NCBI GenBank assembly: GCA_947647615.1
Contig: CANSKS010000004.1
Coordinates: 30,442 to 94,441 of the forward strand
Reading direction: 5' to 3'
Length of the DNA stretch: 64,000 bases
Source of the DNA: an uncultured Neglectibacter sp.
GTDB taxonomy: Bacteria > Bacillota > Clostridia > Oscillospirales > Acutalibacteraceae
Shown: positions 25,397-35,292 of the stretch, in pieces
How the letters are laid out: every line of letters begins with the position of its first letter
Numbering within the stretch: the stretch's first letter is position 1
Position numbers and translations under genes: made by a program
Notes under the pieces: generated by a model
Seen by the model: the letters and a program-made list of their open reading frames with translations, nothing else
Databases searched by the model: none
What the model was told of the DNA's origin: nothing

Positions 25397-26182
25397 TTAC
25401 AAATTCTGCCATTCCTTTATAAATTCGAGACTTTTCTCCAGTTCTTCCTCCGCCCCAAAATTGCTTCTATACACTTCTATTACCGCGCTTCCAGGGTACT
25501 CCCGCTCCTCCAAAAAGCGGAAAAAGCTGAAAAACGGAAAAACACCCTTTCCGGGAACCAGGCAATCGTGCCCGGGGCTGCTGTCGCTTACATGAAGATG
25601 GCACAGAGATTCCCCCATGGCCTCCGCTGTTTCTTCCGCAGTCACGCCGGAACGAAGGCACTGCTTCACATCCAGGACAAAGGCACAATTTTCCCCCAGG
25701 TACTTCCTCATGCCCAAAAGGAATTCCATTTTACTGCTCCTGTGGTTGTACACATTTTCCTGCGCCGGACGAACCCCTACCCTTTTCCCCAACTGAGTAA
25801 GCTCTCCAAAACGCTCCCAATAGCCCTCGTCGGAAAGGGCTCCATGGCCAAGCTGCTGGCCGTGAATGACCACATATTTCGCTTTCAAAAAAGCGGCAGC
25901 CTCAAAGTATTTCTCATAAAAGCGAAAGCCTTCCTTGGTGCGCCGGGGATAATTGCCGAACAACAACATAGATTCCGCAGCTGAGGTATACGGATGCACC
26001 GAAACGAACTTGGCCCCAAAGTCTGTGGCCCTCTCCTTCAGCTGCCGCAAAAAAGCAGGCTCCAACTCCTCCTTCGCATTCAAAAAGACTTCGAACAAAC
26101 GGCAGCCCATAGACAGCAGTTTTTCTAACGATCGTTCCGTTTCCAACGGGTATAAGCAAGAGGTGCTGGCCCCAATCTCCAA
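25397..26182 (-). CDS. Sugar phosphate isomerase/epimerase family TIM barrel protein
   Basis: A TIM-barrel protein of the AP endonuclease 2/xylose isomerase-like superfamily. Metal-binding positions are suggested by VSVHPYT, VIHGQQ, CAFVLDVKQCLRSG and LCHLHVSDSSPGHDCLVPGKG. The last segment, with a histidine-aspartate pair and a conserved G-x-G, is typical of this group. The track uses an ATG at 26242, but AGGGGGA 6 bases before a TTG at 26182 supports a 261-residue product starting MEIGAST. The substrate is unknown. A promoter lies 120 bases upstream. Its position next to ABC-F and nrdR gives no pathway hint. Confidence 0.8.
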   Translation of the reverse strand: MEIGASTSCLYPLETERSLEKLLSMGCRLFEVFLNAKEELEPAFLRQLKERATDFGAKFVSVHPYTSAAESMLLFGNYPRRTKEGFRFYEKYFEAAAFLKAKYVVIHGQQLGHGALSDEGYWERFGELTQLGKRVGVRPAQENVYNHRSSKMEFLLGMRKYLGENCAFVLDVKQCLRSGVTAEETAEAMGESLCHLHVSDSSPGHDCLVPGKGVFPFFSFFRFLEEREYPGSAVIEVYRSNFGAEEELEKSLEFIKEWQNL

Positions 26183-26304
26183 AAAGATTCCCCCTTTTCG
26201 GTCTGTTATACAGAAGCCTCGTTTCTTTATCTTACGCCGCATGGATTATGCAGCATACCTCTTCTATTTTTTCATGCTAATCCATCATTTTTATACGATA
26301 TCTT

Positions 26305-26333
26305 ATAATATCATATTCCCGGCCTTTTTGCAA
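26305..26333 (-). promoter_or_regulatory. Promoter of the isomerase-like gene
   Basis: Minus-strand TTGCAA (26328-26333), 17-base spacer, TATTAT (26305-26310). Confidence 0.62.
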
Positions 26334-26470
26334 ATTCCACCTTCCTTTCCTGGGGCTAAGTTCGGCGGCTTTACCATTTTCCATAAAACCACTTTTCACT
26401 TTAAAAAGCGGAGAGCCTATTTCCCCCAAGGGGTATATACCGGATCAAAGATGTTCCTTGGCAAAATTGG

Positions 26471-26499
26471 TTGCGAAAACCGCGGTTTTCCTTTATAAT
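26471..26499 (+). promoter_or_regulatory. Promoter of the ABC-F/mtaB operon with a palindromic spacer
   Basis: TTGCGA (26471-26476), 17-base spacer, TATAAT (26494-26499). The spacer is filled by the perfect 16-base palindrome GAAAACCGCGGTTTTC (26475-26490), a plausible repressor operator or MerR-type activator site. Confidence 0.7.
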
Positions 26500-26540
26500 G
26501 GAGAATACTACGCAATCAACTATTTTCGGAGAAGATAACC

Positions 26541-28478
26541 ATGGCTATTTTGACCGTTCATAATATTGCCCAAAGCTTTGGCGAAGAAACCATTTTAAAA
26601 CAGGTAACCTTTGAAATGCAAAAGGGGGAACACATCGGCCTGGTAGGTGTCAATGGCAGCGGCAAAACCACTTTATTCAAGGTACTCACCGGGGAATACA
26701 CCCCCGACACCGGCAGTGTGGTTTATGCCAAAGAAACCATTTTAGGCTATATGGAACAGCATGTGTGCCGGGATTTTGAAAAAACAGCATTCGAAGAAGT
26801 TATGACTGTTTTTTCCTCCCTGCTTTCCATAGAACAGCAGCTGGATAAACTGAGCCGCCAGCTTTCCGGTTCCCCTCCGGAAACGGAGATGCACCGGCTC
26901 ATTGCCAAACAGACCGAACTGAACGACCGTTTTGTGGCCGAAGGCGGCCTTACCTGTCGTTCCCGGGCCCGCAGCGCTTTAATGGGGCTGGGATTTTCGG
27001 AAGCCCAATTGGAAAACAAGGTGGGCGTGCTCAGCGGCGGACAGAAAGCCAAGCTCCAGCTGGCAAAAATGCTGCTGGGCGGCGCAAACCTGCTGTTGCT
27101 GGACGAACCTACCAACCATTTGGACATCCTTTCCGTGGAATGGCTGGAGGAATTTTTAAAAAATTATACCGGTTCCTATATTGTCATTTCCCATGACAGA
27201 TATTTCCTGGATAAGGTCACTTCCCGCACCCTGGAAATGGAGGGGAAAACTCTTACCTCCTACAAAGGCAACTACTCCACCTATTTAAAACTTCGGGCGG
27301 AAAAACGCCTTTCTATGGAACGAGTCTATGAAAACACCCAAAAAGAAATCGGCCGTCTGGAAGGGATCATTGAGCAGCAGCGGCGCTGGAATCAAGAGCG
27401 GAACTATGTGACCATTGCCAGCAAGCAAAAGGCTATTGACCGTTTAGAAGCCACATTGGAAAAACCCGAGGCCGAACCCGACAGCATTAAATTCCGCTTC
27501 AAGGCCAGCCGCCGCAGCGGAAACGATGTACTTACCGCCGAAAACCTTTCCCTTTCCTTCGATGGTGGAGAGCCTCTGTTCCAGCACGTAGACTTGGAAA
27601 TCAAGCGCGGGGAAAAAATTTTTCTCATCGGTCCCAATGGCTGCGGCAAAACCTCTTTATTTAAAATTCTGCTGGAGCAATACCGGCCCAATACTGGGTT
27701 TGTCCGGTTGGGAGCAGGGATTGACCTGGGCTACTACGAGCAATCGCAGCTAAGCCTGCACGATGAAAAAACCGTGATCGACGAAATTTGGGATCTGCAC
27801 CCTCAAATGACCCAAACCGAAGTACGCAGCGCCCTGGCGGTATTTCTATTCCGTGGAGAAGACGTATTCAAGCCCATCGGCGGGCTTAGCGGCGGGGAAC
27901 GGGCCCGGGTATTGCTCTTGAAGCTGATGCTTTCAAAAGCCAATTTTCTTCTGCTGGACGAACCCACCAACCATTTGGATATCGGCTCCTGCGAAGCCCT
28001 GGAGGATGCCCTTTCCGGTTACGACGGCACCTTGTTTGTGGTTTCCCATGACCGGTACCTGATCAACAAGCTGGCCGATAAGGTATATGCCCTGGGAAAA
28101 GACGGGGCCCGGTTGTATTTGGGAAATTACGACGCCTATTTGGAAAAGCGGGAAGCGGAAGAGGAGCAGAAAGCTGCCGCTCCCCAAAAAGTAAACCTGT
28201 ACCGGCTGCGGAAAGAGCATGAAGCCGGGGTGCGAAAAAAGCGCTCGGCCCTTGCTCGGCTGGAAAAAGAAATTGAGGAAAATGATTTGGCGCGGCAAGC
28301 CCTGGAGGAACATTTGCAGGACCCGGGAATCGCTTCCGATTATGAGGCCATTTCCGAAACCTCGGAAAAAATCACCCGCCTGCAGGAGGCTTCCGACAGC
28401 CTGCTGCAGGAGTGGACTTCCCTTTCCGAAGAATTGGAGGCTCTGGAGAAGGAGGCAACACAGTGGGACTCAAAGTAA
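26541..28478 (+). CDS. ABC-F family ATPase (ribosome-associated type)
   Basis: A 645-residue soluble protein with two ABC domains and no membrane segment. Walker A motifs are GVNGSGKTT near residue 37 and GPNGCGKTS near 363; signatures LSGGQKAKL near 160 and LSGGERARV near 450; Walker B LLLLDEPTNHLD and LLLDEPTNHLD. The inter-domain linker (about 235-320) is the helical P-site tRNA interaction motif, and the C-terminal 100 residues form a predicted coiled coil as in Uup/YdiF. ABC-F proteins act on the ribosome, either as housekeeping factors or in antibiotic resistance; this one lacks a diagnostic resistance signature. GGAGAAG precedes the ATG. It overlaps mtaB by 16 bases. Confidence 0.95.
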   Translation: MAILTVHNIAQSFGEETILKQVTFEMQKGEHIGLVGVNGSGKTTLFKVLTGEYTPDTGSVVYAKETILGYMEQHVCRDFEKTAFEEVMTVFSSLLSIEQQLDKLSRQLSGSPPETEMHRLIAKQTELNDRFVAEGGLTCRSRARSALMGLGFSEAQLENKVGVLSGGQKAKLQLAKMLLGGANLLLLDEPTNHLDILSVEWLEEFLKNYTGSYIVISHDRYFLDKVTSRTLEMEGKTLTSYKGNYSTYLKLRAEKRLSMERVYENTQKEIGRLEGIIEQQRRWNQERNYVTIASKQKAIDRLEATLEKPEAEPDSIKFRFKASRRSGNDVLTAENLSLSFDGGEPLFQHVDLEIKRGEKIFLIGPNGCGKTSLFKILLEQYRPNTGFVRLGAGIDLGYYEQSQLSLHDEKTVIDEIWDLHPQMTQTEVRSALAVFLFRGEDVFKPIGGLSGGERARVLLLKLMLSKANFLLLDEPTNHLDIGSCEALEDALSGYDGTLFVVSHDRYLINKLADKVYALGKDGARLYLGNYDAYLEKREAEEEQKAAAPQKVNLYRLRKEHEAGVRKKRSALARLEKEIEENDLARQALEEHLQDPGIASDYEAISETSEKITRLQEASDSLLQEWTSLSEELEALEKEATQWDSK

Positions 28479-29767
28479 AGTTTATTACGCTGGGCTGCAA
28501 GGTGAATCAATATGAATCCCAGGCCATGCTGGAGGCTTTGGAAAAAGTGGGATTCCGGCAGGCAGAAGGTCCGGAGAAGGCCGATATAGTGGTGCTTAAT
28601 TCCTGCACGGTCACCGCTGCCAGCGACCAAAAAGCCCGTCAAGCCCTGCGCCGGGCGAAAAAACAAAACCCCGGAGCCATTGCGGTACTCACCGGCTGCT
28701 GGCCCCAGGCATTTCCCAAGGAGGCCCAAAACTTCCTGGAAGCAGATATCGTGCTTGGCGTAAAGAACCGGACTTCCCTGGCGTCCTACCTTTTGGATTA
28801 CCTTTCCAAAAAGCAGCGGATGGTAGACATCCCTCCTCACAAGTCGGGAGACGCCTTTGAACCGCTTCAAGTATCCGATTTTCATGGCAGAACCCGGGCC
28901 TTCCTCAAAATAGAGGATGGCTGTAACAGGTTTTGCTCTTATTGCATTATTCCTTATGCCAGAGGCAGGGTGCGTTCAAAGCCCTTGGCCGACATCACCG
29001 CCGAACTTACCACTCTTGCCGCCCGCGGCTACCAAGAGGCGGTGCTTACCGGGATCAACCTTCCTGCCTATGGCCAGGACCTTGGCCTTCAGCTCTGCGA
29101 CGCTATTGAGGCAGCCTGCAAAGTGGAGGGAATCCGGCGGGTAAGGTTGGGCTCTTTAGAACCAGAACGATTTTCGGCAGAGGTCATTTCCAGAATGCGG
29201 GCTCAGGAAAAGCTATGCCCGCAGTTTCACCTTTCCCTGCAGAGTGGATGTGACGGCACTCTGAGCCGTATGAACCGCCATTACACCACCAGCGAATACC
29301 GGCAGATCGTGGCTGCCTTGCGAAAGGCCTTCCCCAACTGTGCCATCACCACCGACGTAATGGTGGGTTTCGCCGGGGAAACAGAAGAGGAATTCCAGCA
29401 GTCGCTGGCCTTTGTTCAGGAGATGGCCTTTGCCAAGGTACACGTTTTCGCCTATTCCCGCCGGCCGGGCACTAAAGCCTATTCCGCCCCAAACCAATGC
29501 ACGAACCGGGAAAAGGAGGAACGAAGCCACAAGATGCTCACGGCCGCCAAAGCGCTGCAATCCGCTTTTTTTCGGGCCCAGCTGGGAAAAGTCGAAGAGG
29601 TCCTTTTCGAGCAAAAAAAGCAAGGCGATTTCTACGAAGGGTATACCAAAAATTATATTCCCATTTTGGCTGCTTCTCGGAAGCCCCTTCAGGGAAAGAT
29701 CCTGCCTGTGAGGCTCACCCAGGTACAGGAAGAATATTGCCTGGGTGAAGTTTGTGAGATTTGCTAA
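28463..29767 (+). CDS. mtaB: tRNA t6A37 methylthiotransferase MtaB
   Basis: A radical SAM enzyme that converts t6A37 to ms2t6A in tRNA. The start is the GTG at 28463 with GGAGG 7 bases upstream, inside the end of the ABC-F gene, giving 434 residues rather than the 451 of the track. Three N-terminal cysteines for the auxiliary cluster lie in TLGCKVNQ, NSCTVT and LTGCWPQ. The radical SAM motif CNRFCSYC is near residue 154. The C-terminal TRAM-like part ends near 434. Translational coupling to the ABC-F gene places two translation factors in one operon. Confidence 0.95.
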   Translation: MGLKVKFITLGCKVNQYESQAMLEALEKVGFRQAEGPEKADIVVLNSCTVTAASDQKARQALRRAKKQNPGAIAVLTGCWPQAFPKEAQNFLEADIVLGVKNRTSLASYLLDYLSKKQRMVDIPPHKSGDAFEPLQVSDFHGRTRAFLKIEDGCNRFCSYCIIPYARGRVRSKPLADITAELTTLAARGYQEAVLTGINLPAYGQDLGLQLCDAIEAACKVEGIRRVRLGSLEPERFSAEVISRMRAQEKLCPQFHLSLQSGCDGTLSRMNRHYTTSEYRQIVAALRKAFPNCAITTDVMVGFAGETEEEFQQSLAFVQEMAFAKVHVFAYSRRPGTKAYSAPNQCTNREKEERSHKMLTAAKALQSAFFRAQLGKVEEVLFEQKKQGDFYEGYTKNYIPILAASRKPLQGKILPVRLTQVQEEYCLGEVCEIC

Positions 29768-29872
29768 AATTTGTTAAATTTTAAAAAAACCATTGTAAAT
29801 CGGACCGTAACATGAGATGATATTCCCAAGAGGGTGCCCGCTCCTCCGGCACCGGCAACTGGGGGTATTACC

Positions 29873-31174
29873 ATGAGAAGTCCAAAACAGGAACATTCCA
29901 GAAAAAAATTCACCAAAGCGGAAAAAAGCTGGATTATGTACGATTGGGCCAATTCCGTTTACGCCACCAATATTCTAGCTGTGCTCTTCCCCATCTATTT
30001 TGGGGCTGTCTGCGAACAAAACGGCGCCAACAATTTAGTGCTTTGGTCTTATGGCACCTCGATTGCCACGTTCCTTGTGGCCATTCTAGCCCCTGTGCTG
30101 GGTTCACTTGCGGACCATAAAGGGCATAAAAAAAAGCTGTTTGCCGCTGCTCTGTTTTTGGGCGTAGCCTTCACCCTGTCCAATGCCTTTGTGGAAGACT
30201 ATCGCCTTTTGCTTCTCGGTTATGTGCTTTCTCACATTGGTTTTTCCGGTTCCTGCCTGTTTTACGATTCTTTTCTTACCGACGTCACCACGCCGGAACG
30301 AATGGATAAGGTATCTTCTTGGGGGTACGCCATGGGGTATATCGGCGGCAGCACCATCCCTTTTGTGCTTTCCATCATAATCCTGTTTGTCATGGGAATG
30401 ACCAACATGCTGGCCTTCCGCCTGGTCATTATTCTCACCAGTGTTTGGTGGCTGGTGTTCAGTCTTCCTACGCTTCTGTATGTAAAGCAAGTTCATTATG
30501 TAGAAGCGAAAAAGGGCCATCTGTTCCGTTCTACTTTTTCCAACCTGTGGAAGACTGCCAAAGAACTGGCAGCCCAAAAAAAAATCTTACTGTTCATTTT
30601 GGCCTACTTCTTTTATATCGACGGGGTAAACACCATTATTTCCATTTCTACTTCCTACGGTTCTAAATTGGGATTGGATAACATTGGCATGATTTTAGCC
30701 TTGCTCCTCACTCAGATTGTGGCCGTCCCCTTTTCCATTTTATTCGGCAAACTTGCGGAGCGGTTTGGTTCCATTCAGGTACTGCTGGGCGCCATTTGCG
30801 TTTATTTTGTAGTTTGCCTGACAGGCTTTTTTATGGGCTTCAATATTGAACAAAACCCCAACAGTTCCGACGCTCTCACCCTTTCCCTGGTTCTGTTCTG
30901 GTGCATGGCTTTTTTGGTGGGTACGGTACAGGGAGGCATTCAAGCCATTTCCCGCTCTTACTTCGGAAAACTGATCCCTCCGGAACGTTCTAACGAATAT
31001 TTTGGCTTCTTTGATATTTTTGGAAAGTTTGCCGCTGTCATCGGCCCCATGCTGGTTGCCGTTTTCACCCAGATCACTGGAAGAGATTCCATTGGGGTTA
31101 TCAGCCTGGCTATCTTGTTCGCCGTGGGAGGCGCTATACTCCTGTTGGGACGGCGGCACTTTTCAGAGGGCTGA
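29873..31174 (+). CDS. MFS transporter, UMF1 family
   Basis: A 433-residue membrane protein with about twelve membrane segments, started at the ATG at 29873 (GGGGG 7 bases upstream) rather than 29834. The N-terminal WIMYDWANSVYATNI is diagnostic of UMF1/Atg22-like permeases, as are the internal DSFLTDVT and the later GGIQAISRSYFGKLIPP motifs. These are thought to export amino acids or similar small molecules, but substrates are not established for bacterial members. It lies 105 bases after mtaB with no clear terminator between, so read-through transcription is possible. Confidence 0.93.
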   Translation: MRSPKQEHSRKKFTKAEKSWIMYDWANSVYATNILAVLFPIYFGAVCEQNGANNLVLWSYGTSIATFLVAILAPVLGSLADHKGHKKKLFAAALFLGVAFTLSNAFVEDYRLLLLGYVLSHIGFSGSCLFYDSFLTDVTTPERMDKVSSWGYAMGYIGGSTIPFVLSIIILFVMGMTNMLAFRLVIILTSVWWLVFSLPTLLYVKQVHYVEAKKGHLFRSTFSNLWKTAKELAAQKKILLFILAYFFYIDGVNTIISISTSYGSKLGLDNIGMILALLLTQIVAVPFSILFGKLAERFGSIQVLLGAICVYFVVCLTGFFMGFNIEQNPNSSDALTLSLVLFWCMAFLVGTVQGGIQAISRSYFGKLIPPERSNEYFGFFDIFGKFAAVIGPMLVAVFTQITGRDSIGVISLAILFAVGGAILLLGRRHFSEG

Positions 31175-31242
31175 GCCAGCAATTTATTCCTCCCGTTTAA
31201 AAAACACTTAAAAACCTGTAACCCCCTCTCGCTAACAAAGTG

Positions 31243-31292
31243 AAAAAAAGCGGTTTCTCCCAGGCAAAAAGCCAAAGAGAACCCGCTTTTTT
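31243..31292. terminator. Bidirectional terminator between UMF1 gene and mutY
   Basis: AAAAAGCGGTTTCTC pairs with GAGAACCCGCTTTTT with one mismatch around a 17-base loop; T runs on both strands serve the convergent genes. Confidence 0.8.
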
Positions 31293-31381
31293 CTTCTCCG
31301 GCGACAGAAAAACACCTATCTCTTTTGGCGGATTTCTACCCGGGGGCAGGAAACAGGACAGCCCTGGAGTCTTTCCTAATT

Positions 31382-32449
31382 TTATTCAGAAACTCCCTTT
31401 TTCAATTCCGGAAAATACGCCTTAAAGGCGAAAGGAAGGGGATAAGCCTTCTCTAATTCCTGAGCGGTGACCCAGGTAAACTCTTGAACCTCTTTCGGCA
31501 CCTGAGCCCTCCAGGCCGCCATATGCCATTCCACATGGGTAAAAACGTGCTTTGCCGGGTTTAGTTCCTCCAACCTTTCCAAAGATAGCCCCCATTTCTC
31601 CACTGTTTTCGCCGCCTCTTCCATGCTCAAATGTCCCAAAACGGAAGGAAGCTCCCAGAGACCTGCTAAAAGGCCTTTGGCAGGCCTTTTTTGCAAGGCT
31701 ACCTCCCCCTTACAGAACAACAAAAAAACCGTTCTATCCTCAATTTTCCGAGGTTTCTTTTCGGCCTTTACCGGCAGTTCCGTTTCCGACCCTTCCAAAT
31801 GCGCCCGACACAGCCGGTTCAAAGGGCATAGCAGACATTTCGGCACTCCGTTAGGTAAACACACCATAGCGCCAAGCTCCATAAGGGCCTGGTTAAAATC
31901 TCCTGCCCGAGAGGGAATAATCTGCCTCACTTTTTCTTCTACTCCCCGTTTTGTCTTGGGGCTTAAAACATCTTCCCTGCTGGCCAAAATTCGGGAAAAC
32001 ACCCGCAGTACATTGCCGTCTACCGCAGGCTCCGGCAGGTTAAAGGCAATAGAGGCAATGGCCCCGGCCGTATAATCTCCCACACCTGGCAAAGACTGTA
32101 GCGCCTCCCGACTTGCAGGGATTTCTCCCCCAAAGCGCTCCTTCACCGCCCGCGCCCCCTTTTGCAGGTTCCGCACCCGGTTATAATAGCCTAAACCTTC
32201 CCACAGCTTTAAAAGCTGCTCCTCCGGCGCTTCCGCCAGAGCCTCTACGGTAGGAAGTTCCGCGAGAAAGCGTTCAAAATACGGCTTTACCGCTTCCACC
32301 CTGGTCTGTTGCAGCATGATCTCCGAAACCCAAACCCGATAGGGCCTGGGATCTTCCCGCCATGGCAGCACTCTCGCTCCTTGATCGTACCATGCAAGCA
32401 GCCTTTCCGGCACTTTCCCTAACAATTCCGTTTCCCAATTCTTCTCCAA
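31382..32449 (-). CDS. mutY: A/G-specific adenine glycosylase MutY
   Basis: 355 residues, the usual MutY length. The catalytic glutamate is in QTRVEAV near residue 52, the helix-hairpin-helix LPGVGDYTAGAI near 132 and the catalytic aspartate in AVDGNV near 153. Cysteines C-x7-C-x2-C-x5-C (CLPNGVPKCLLCPLNRLC) bind the 4Fe-4S cluster, with the x7 spacing common in Clostridia. A NUDIX-like 8-oxoG recognition domain follows to the C-terminus. It removes adenine mispaired with 8-oxoguanine. Confidence 0.97.
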   Translation of the reverse strand: MEKNWETELLGKVPERLLAWYDQGARVLPWREDPRPYRVWVSEIMLQQTRVEAVKPYFERFLAELPTVEALAEAPEEQLLKLWEGLGYYNRVRNLQKGARAVKERFGGEIPASREALQSLPGVGDYTAGAIASIAFNLPEPAVDGNVLRVFSRILASREDVLSPKTKRGVEEKVRQIIPSRAGDFNQALMELGAMVCLPNGVPKCLLCPLNRLCRAHLEGSETELPVKAEKKPRKIEDRTVFLLFCKGEVALQKRPAKGLLAGLWELPSVLGHLSMEEAAKTVEKWGLSLERLEELNPAKHVFTHVEWHMAAWRAQVPKEVQEFTWVTAQELEKAYPLPFAFKAYFPELKKGVSE

Positions 32450-32525
32450 ACCGACACCCTTTCCTAAGTTTACTTGTAATCATACTCTTCTTCCACCCAT
32501 AGAGCAAGCGAAAAACAGAAAATGG

Positions 32526-32560
32526 CAGGGCCAGAGTACCGTTTCGGTACCCTGGCCCTG
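32526..32560 (-). terminator. Terminator of the GH4 gene
   Basis: CAGGGCCAG-A-GTACC / GGTAC-C-CTGGCCCTG form a long stem with a short loop, then a T-rich stretch (CATTTTCTGTTTTT) on the minus strand, 25 bases after the GH4 stop. Confidence 0.75.
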
Positions 32561-32584
32561 AAAGTTATAAGAAGCCGACTTCTT

Positions 32585-33862
32585 TTAAACGCATTTGCGA
32601 ATATAGGGGCGGTTAATCTCGAACAGCTCGTTTACAATCCCCTCGGCAGCAGCCGTGCTATTAATGGTAGGATCGCAGAGCAACGCTTGCAAAGCCAGCT
32701 CCTTGGAGCCTTGAGCGGCAGCGCGAACAGAGAGCCGCTGAGCGGACACCTGCTGGTTCATTAAGCCAATGACGCCATCCGGCATGCCGCGTACTACCCG
32801 CTTATGTACGCCGTCGCCATCCACCGTAATGGGCACTTCCACCGCTATGTCGTTGGGAAGCTGGCTAATAGCACCGTCGTTGTAAACAATGGCAGAAGGA
32901 ATGTTTTTCCTATCGTTGAAGAAGATACCGGTCACCACTTCAATCGCCTGTTCCCCAGAAGGTACCAGCCATTCATCAATATCCTTTTCTCCGGCGACCA
33001 AGGCGGCAATCTCATTTTTCATGCGCACCCGATCTTGGGCGTCCCAGTCGAAATCGTAGCCATGCTCGCCGGCTTCGTAGCCATAAGCCTGATATTCACC
33101 CAGATGATCGTCGGAACAGGTGGGATACAAACCAAAATAGTGGAACATTTTCCGGGAATAGGGCTGGAAATCATCATGGGGATAAGCCTTTTCCATTTCC
33201 CGGAACTTGGGGTACAGATCCTCGCCGGTCTCTTTGTCACGAATAGAGAGAATCCATTGGAAATGGTTCATACCGGCGCCAAATACGTCGGTAGTGCGGC
33301 GCTCGCGGCCCATCATTTCCTCAATGTCATCTTGAGCCATAAAAATGCCATGACACAGGCCAATACATTTGATCTTGGAATACATGTTCACACCCAGAAT
33401 AATCCGGGTTTCCGGGTTGGAGAAATTCAGGAACCAAGCATCGGGGCAAAGCTCCTCCATATCTCTGACAATATCCATAATCACAGGGAAAGTACGCATG
33501 GTAAAAAACAGCGCACCAGGGCCGCCGTTTTCCCCCAGGCAGTGCCGGATGCCATATTTCTTTGGAATATTAAAATCCTGCTTCCACAGCTCGCAGCGCT
33601 CAATAGCCAGACTGTTGATGACAAAATCGGCCCCGGAAAGTACCTCCCGGCGATCCGCCGTTTTTTTGATGGTGAGGCCGTAGCCGGTGTGCTCGTTCAG
33701 CTTTACCGCCAGCCCATACATGCGCTCCAAATTTTCCGGGTCAATATCGACCAGGCAAAGCGTCGCGCCCTTCATCTTGGGATTCGTAAAGATGTCACGA
33801 AAAGTCGGCGTACCAAAAGACATGCTGCCCGCCCCGATAAATACAATCTTGGGAGTTCTCAT
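32585..33862 (-). CDS. Glycoside hydrolase family 4 (alpha-glycosidase, NAD+/metal dependent)
   Basis: A 425-residue GH4 enzyme when started at the ATG at 33862 (TAGGAGT 7 bases upstream). The N-terminal Rossmann motif [10 protein letters not shown] binds NAD+, NFSNPETRI near residue 150 matches the family N-P signature, and GLCHG near 190 carries the metal-binding cysteine and histidine. GH4 enzymes cleave by an oxidation-elimination route with NAD+ and Mn2+. CHG variants include alpha-galactosidases, alpha-glucosidases and alpha-galacturonidases, so the sugar is not resolved. The upstream PfkB kinase may phosphorylate the released sugar. Confidence 0.93.
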   Translation of the reverse strand: MRTPKIVFIGAGSMSFGTPTFRDIFTNPKMKGATLCLVDIDPENLERMYGLAVKLNEHTGYGLTIKKTADRREVLSGADFVINSLAIERCELWKQDFNIPKKYGIRHCLGENGGPGALFFTMRTFPVIMDIVRDMEELCPDAWFLNFSNPETRIILGVNMYSKIKCIGLCHGIFMAQDDIEEMMGRERRTTDVFGAGMNHFQWILSIRDKETGEDLYPKFREMEKAYPHDDFQPYSRKMFHYFGLYPTCSDDHLGEYQAYGYEAGEHGYDFDWDAQDRVRMKNEIAALVAGEKDIDEWLVPSGEQAIEVVTGIFFNDRKNIPSAIVYNDGAISQLPNDIAVEVPITVDGDGVHKRVVRGMPDGVIGLMNQQVSAQRLSVRAAAQGSKELALQALLCDPTINSTAAAEGIVNELFEINRPYIRKCV

Positions 33863-34013
33863 ATTTTTTACTCCTAACCAAATTTGAGTAGTAGTGATTA
33901 AAGTCCCTCTCCAAGGACTGCACTGCACTAAAAAACACTTCTGTCACCTGCGCTGCCGAAATGTAAAAGCCGAGCAGAGGAACAGCGGCGCGTAAACAGA
34001 TCTCAGAAAAGCC

Positions 34014-35108
34014 TTATCCGGCCAAAGCTGAAAAGTCCTGTTCAAAATAGGCTTTCTTATGTTCCAAAAGCCAGCCTTTCAACTGGGCGGCATTGGGGCT
34101 TTCCCCATGGAACACATAATAGCCGGAAACCGCGTTGGCACAGATCAAAGCCTCCTCCACGCTACAACCGAACAACAGAGCATAAACAAAACCTGCGTTG
34201 AAATTGTCACCGCCGCCGGTAGAAAGCCTGGGCCTTTCCAAAAACAAGTTTGGCCGCCCCCAAAGGCCCGAAGCGTTGGCTGCCAGACCGCCGTTTGGCA
34301 AATGCAGCACTGCTGTATCGGCCAAAAGCTTCTCCCGCAGACGGAAAAGTCGTTTTGCCTCTTCCTTTTCGGCGCATCCCAAGACTTTTCCCAAGGCCTC
34401 CGCCTCGCCGCGGTTCAGGCTTAAAACCACCCTGCCATACCGGGAAAACTCTCGAATCAAACCCGCAGCTTCCAAAAGCTCTTCCTCCGGCCGTTGGGAG
34501 CAATCGGAAAGGTCCAGGAACATCTCTTTCCTTTGGGAAAATTTGGGGAATACTTCTCTTAACAGTCCACTCCAAATTTCTGTGCTGCCCTTCATCTCAC
34601 TCCAGTTAAAAAAAGCCAAAAGCCGGGAGCTTTCCATCAACTCCAAAAGCTTGGGCACAGGCAACTCCTTCAAAAGGGTTTGGAAGTTCAAGCCGTCTAC
34701 CCCTTCGTTCCTGGCAAGCATCACTTTGCCATCGTCAAACTCCAGAGCCTCACAAAAGCCGGGCTCGCACACGCTATACAGCCTGCAGTTTTCCGGAAGG
34801 CCCCGAAAAAGCGGCAAGGGCTCCGGAAGGCCCATCGCGCCCACACAGTTCATCCCTATGCCCAGCTTTGCCAAGGCTTTGGCAAAAATCGGCATATTTC
34901 CGCCTATTTTTTCTTTTTGTAACCTCAGCTCCAGGGAACAGCTTTTCCCGGATTTCCCCTTTAGGTAATCCCCCCACTCATCCATGCGTCGAAAATAGGA
35001 AGCCCCGTTGGTACTGGTTTTCCGACAAACGCGCAGAATACTGTCTACATAGCCATCAAAACCAGCCATCACGGTGAAGGGGCAGGCAGGAGAATCCAAG
35101 ATTTCCAA
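34014..35108 (-). CDS. PfkB family carbohydrate kinase
   Basis: A 364-residue ribokinase-fold kinase. The C-terminal signature STGGGDNFNAGFVYALLFG (about residues 300-318) contains the catalytic base aspartate, here GGGDNFNAG instead of the usual GAGDxF. IGGNMPIFAKALAKLG near 70 is the substrate-binding part. The start is a TTG at 35108 with AAAGG 6 bases upstream. The substrate is unknown; linkage to the GH4 gene (151-base gap, same strand) suggests a monosaccharide freed inside the cell. A near-consensus promoter lies upstream. Confidence 0.85.
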   Translation of the reverse strand: MEILDSPACPFTVMAGFDGYVDSILRVCRKTSTNGASYFRRMDEWGDYLKGKSGKSCSLELRLQKEKIGGNMPIFAKALAKLGIGMNCVGAMGLPEPLPLFRGLPENCRLYSVCEPGFCEALEFDDGKVMLARNEGVDGLNFQTLLKELPVPKLLELMESSRLLAFFNWSEMKGSTEIWSGLLREVFPKFSQRKEMFLDLSDCSQRPEEELLEAAGLIREFSRYGRVVLSLNRGEAEALGKVLGCAEKEEAKRLFRLREKLLADTAVLHLPNGGLAANASGLWGRPNLFLERPRLSTGGGDNFNAGFVYALLFGCSVEEALICANAVSGYYVFHGESPNAAQLKGWLLEHKKAYFEQDFSALAG

Positions 35109-35235
35109 TAAATGCCTTTCGATAGCTTTGCTCCCTCCTCACTATTTTAACCTATTTAATAAATGTGTTTTAAAATCTCAAAAAGAAAAAATATCATTGG
35201 CCTTTTCCTGAAAAATACGAGATTTTATTATACTC

Positions 35236-35263
35236 ATTATATCAGACATGGCGAATTTGTCAA
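35236..35263 (-). promoter_or_regulatory. Promoter of the PfkB-GH4 transcript
   Basis: Minus-strand TTGACA (35258-35263), 16-base spacer, TATAAT (35236-35241). Confidence 0.78.
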
Positions 35264-35292
35264 TAAGCTTAAAGAATATAATTTCACAAAAT

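Larger units (their letters stand above)
26183..26540. other. Divergent intergenic region between isomerase-like gene and ABC-F gene
   Basis: About 360 bases without a gene. It holds a minus-strand promoter (26305-26333) and a plus-strand promoter with a palindrome in its spacer (26471-26499). Confidence 0.7.
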
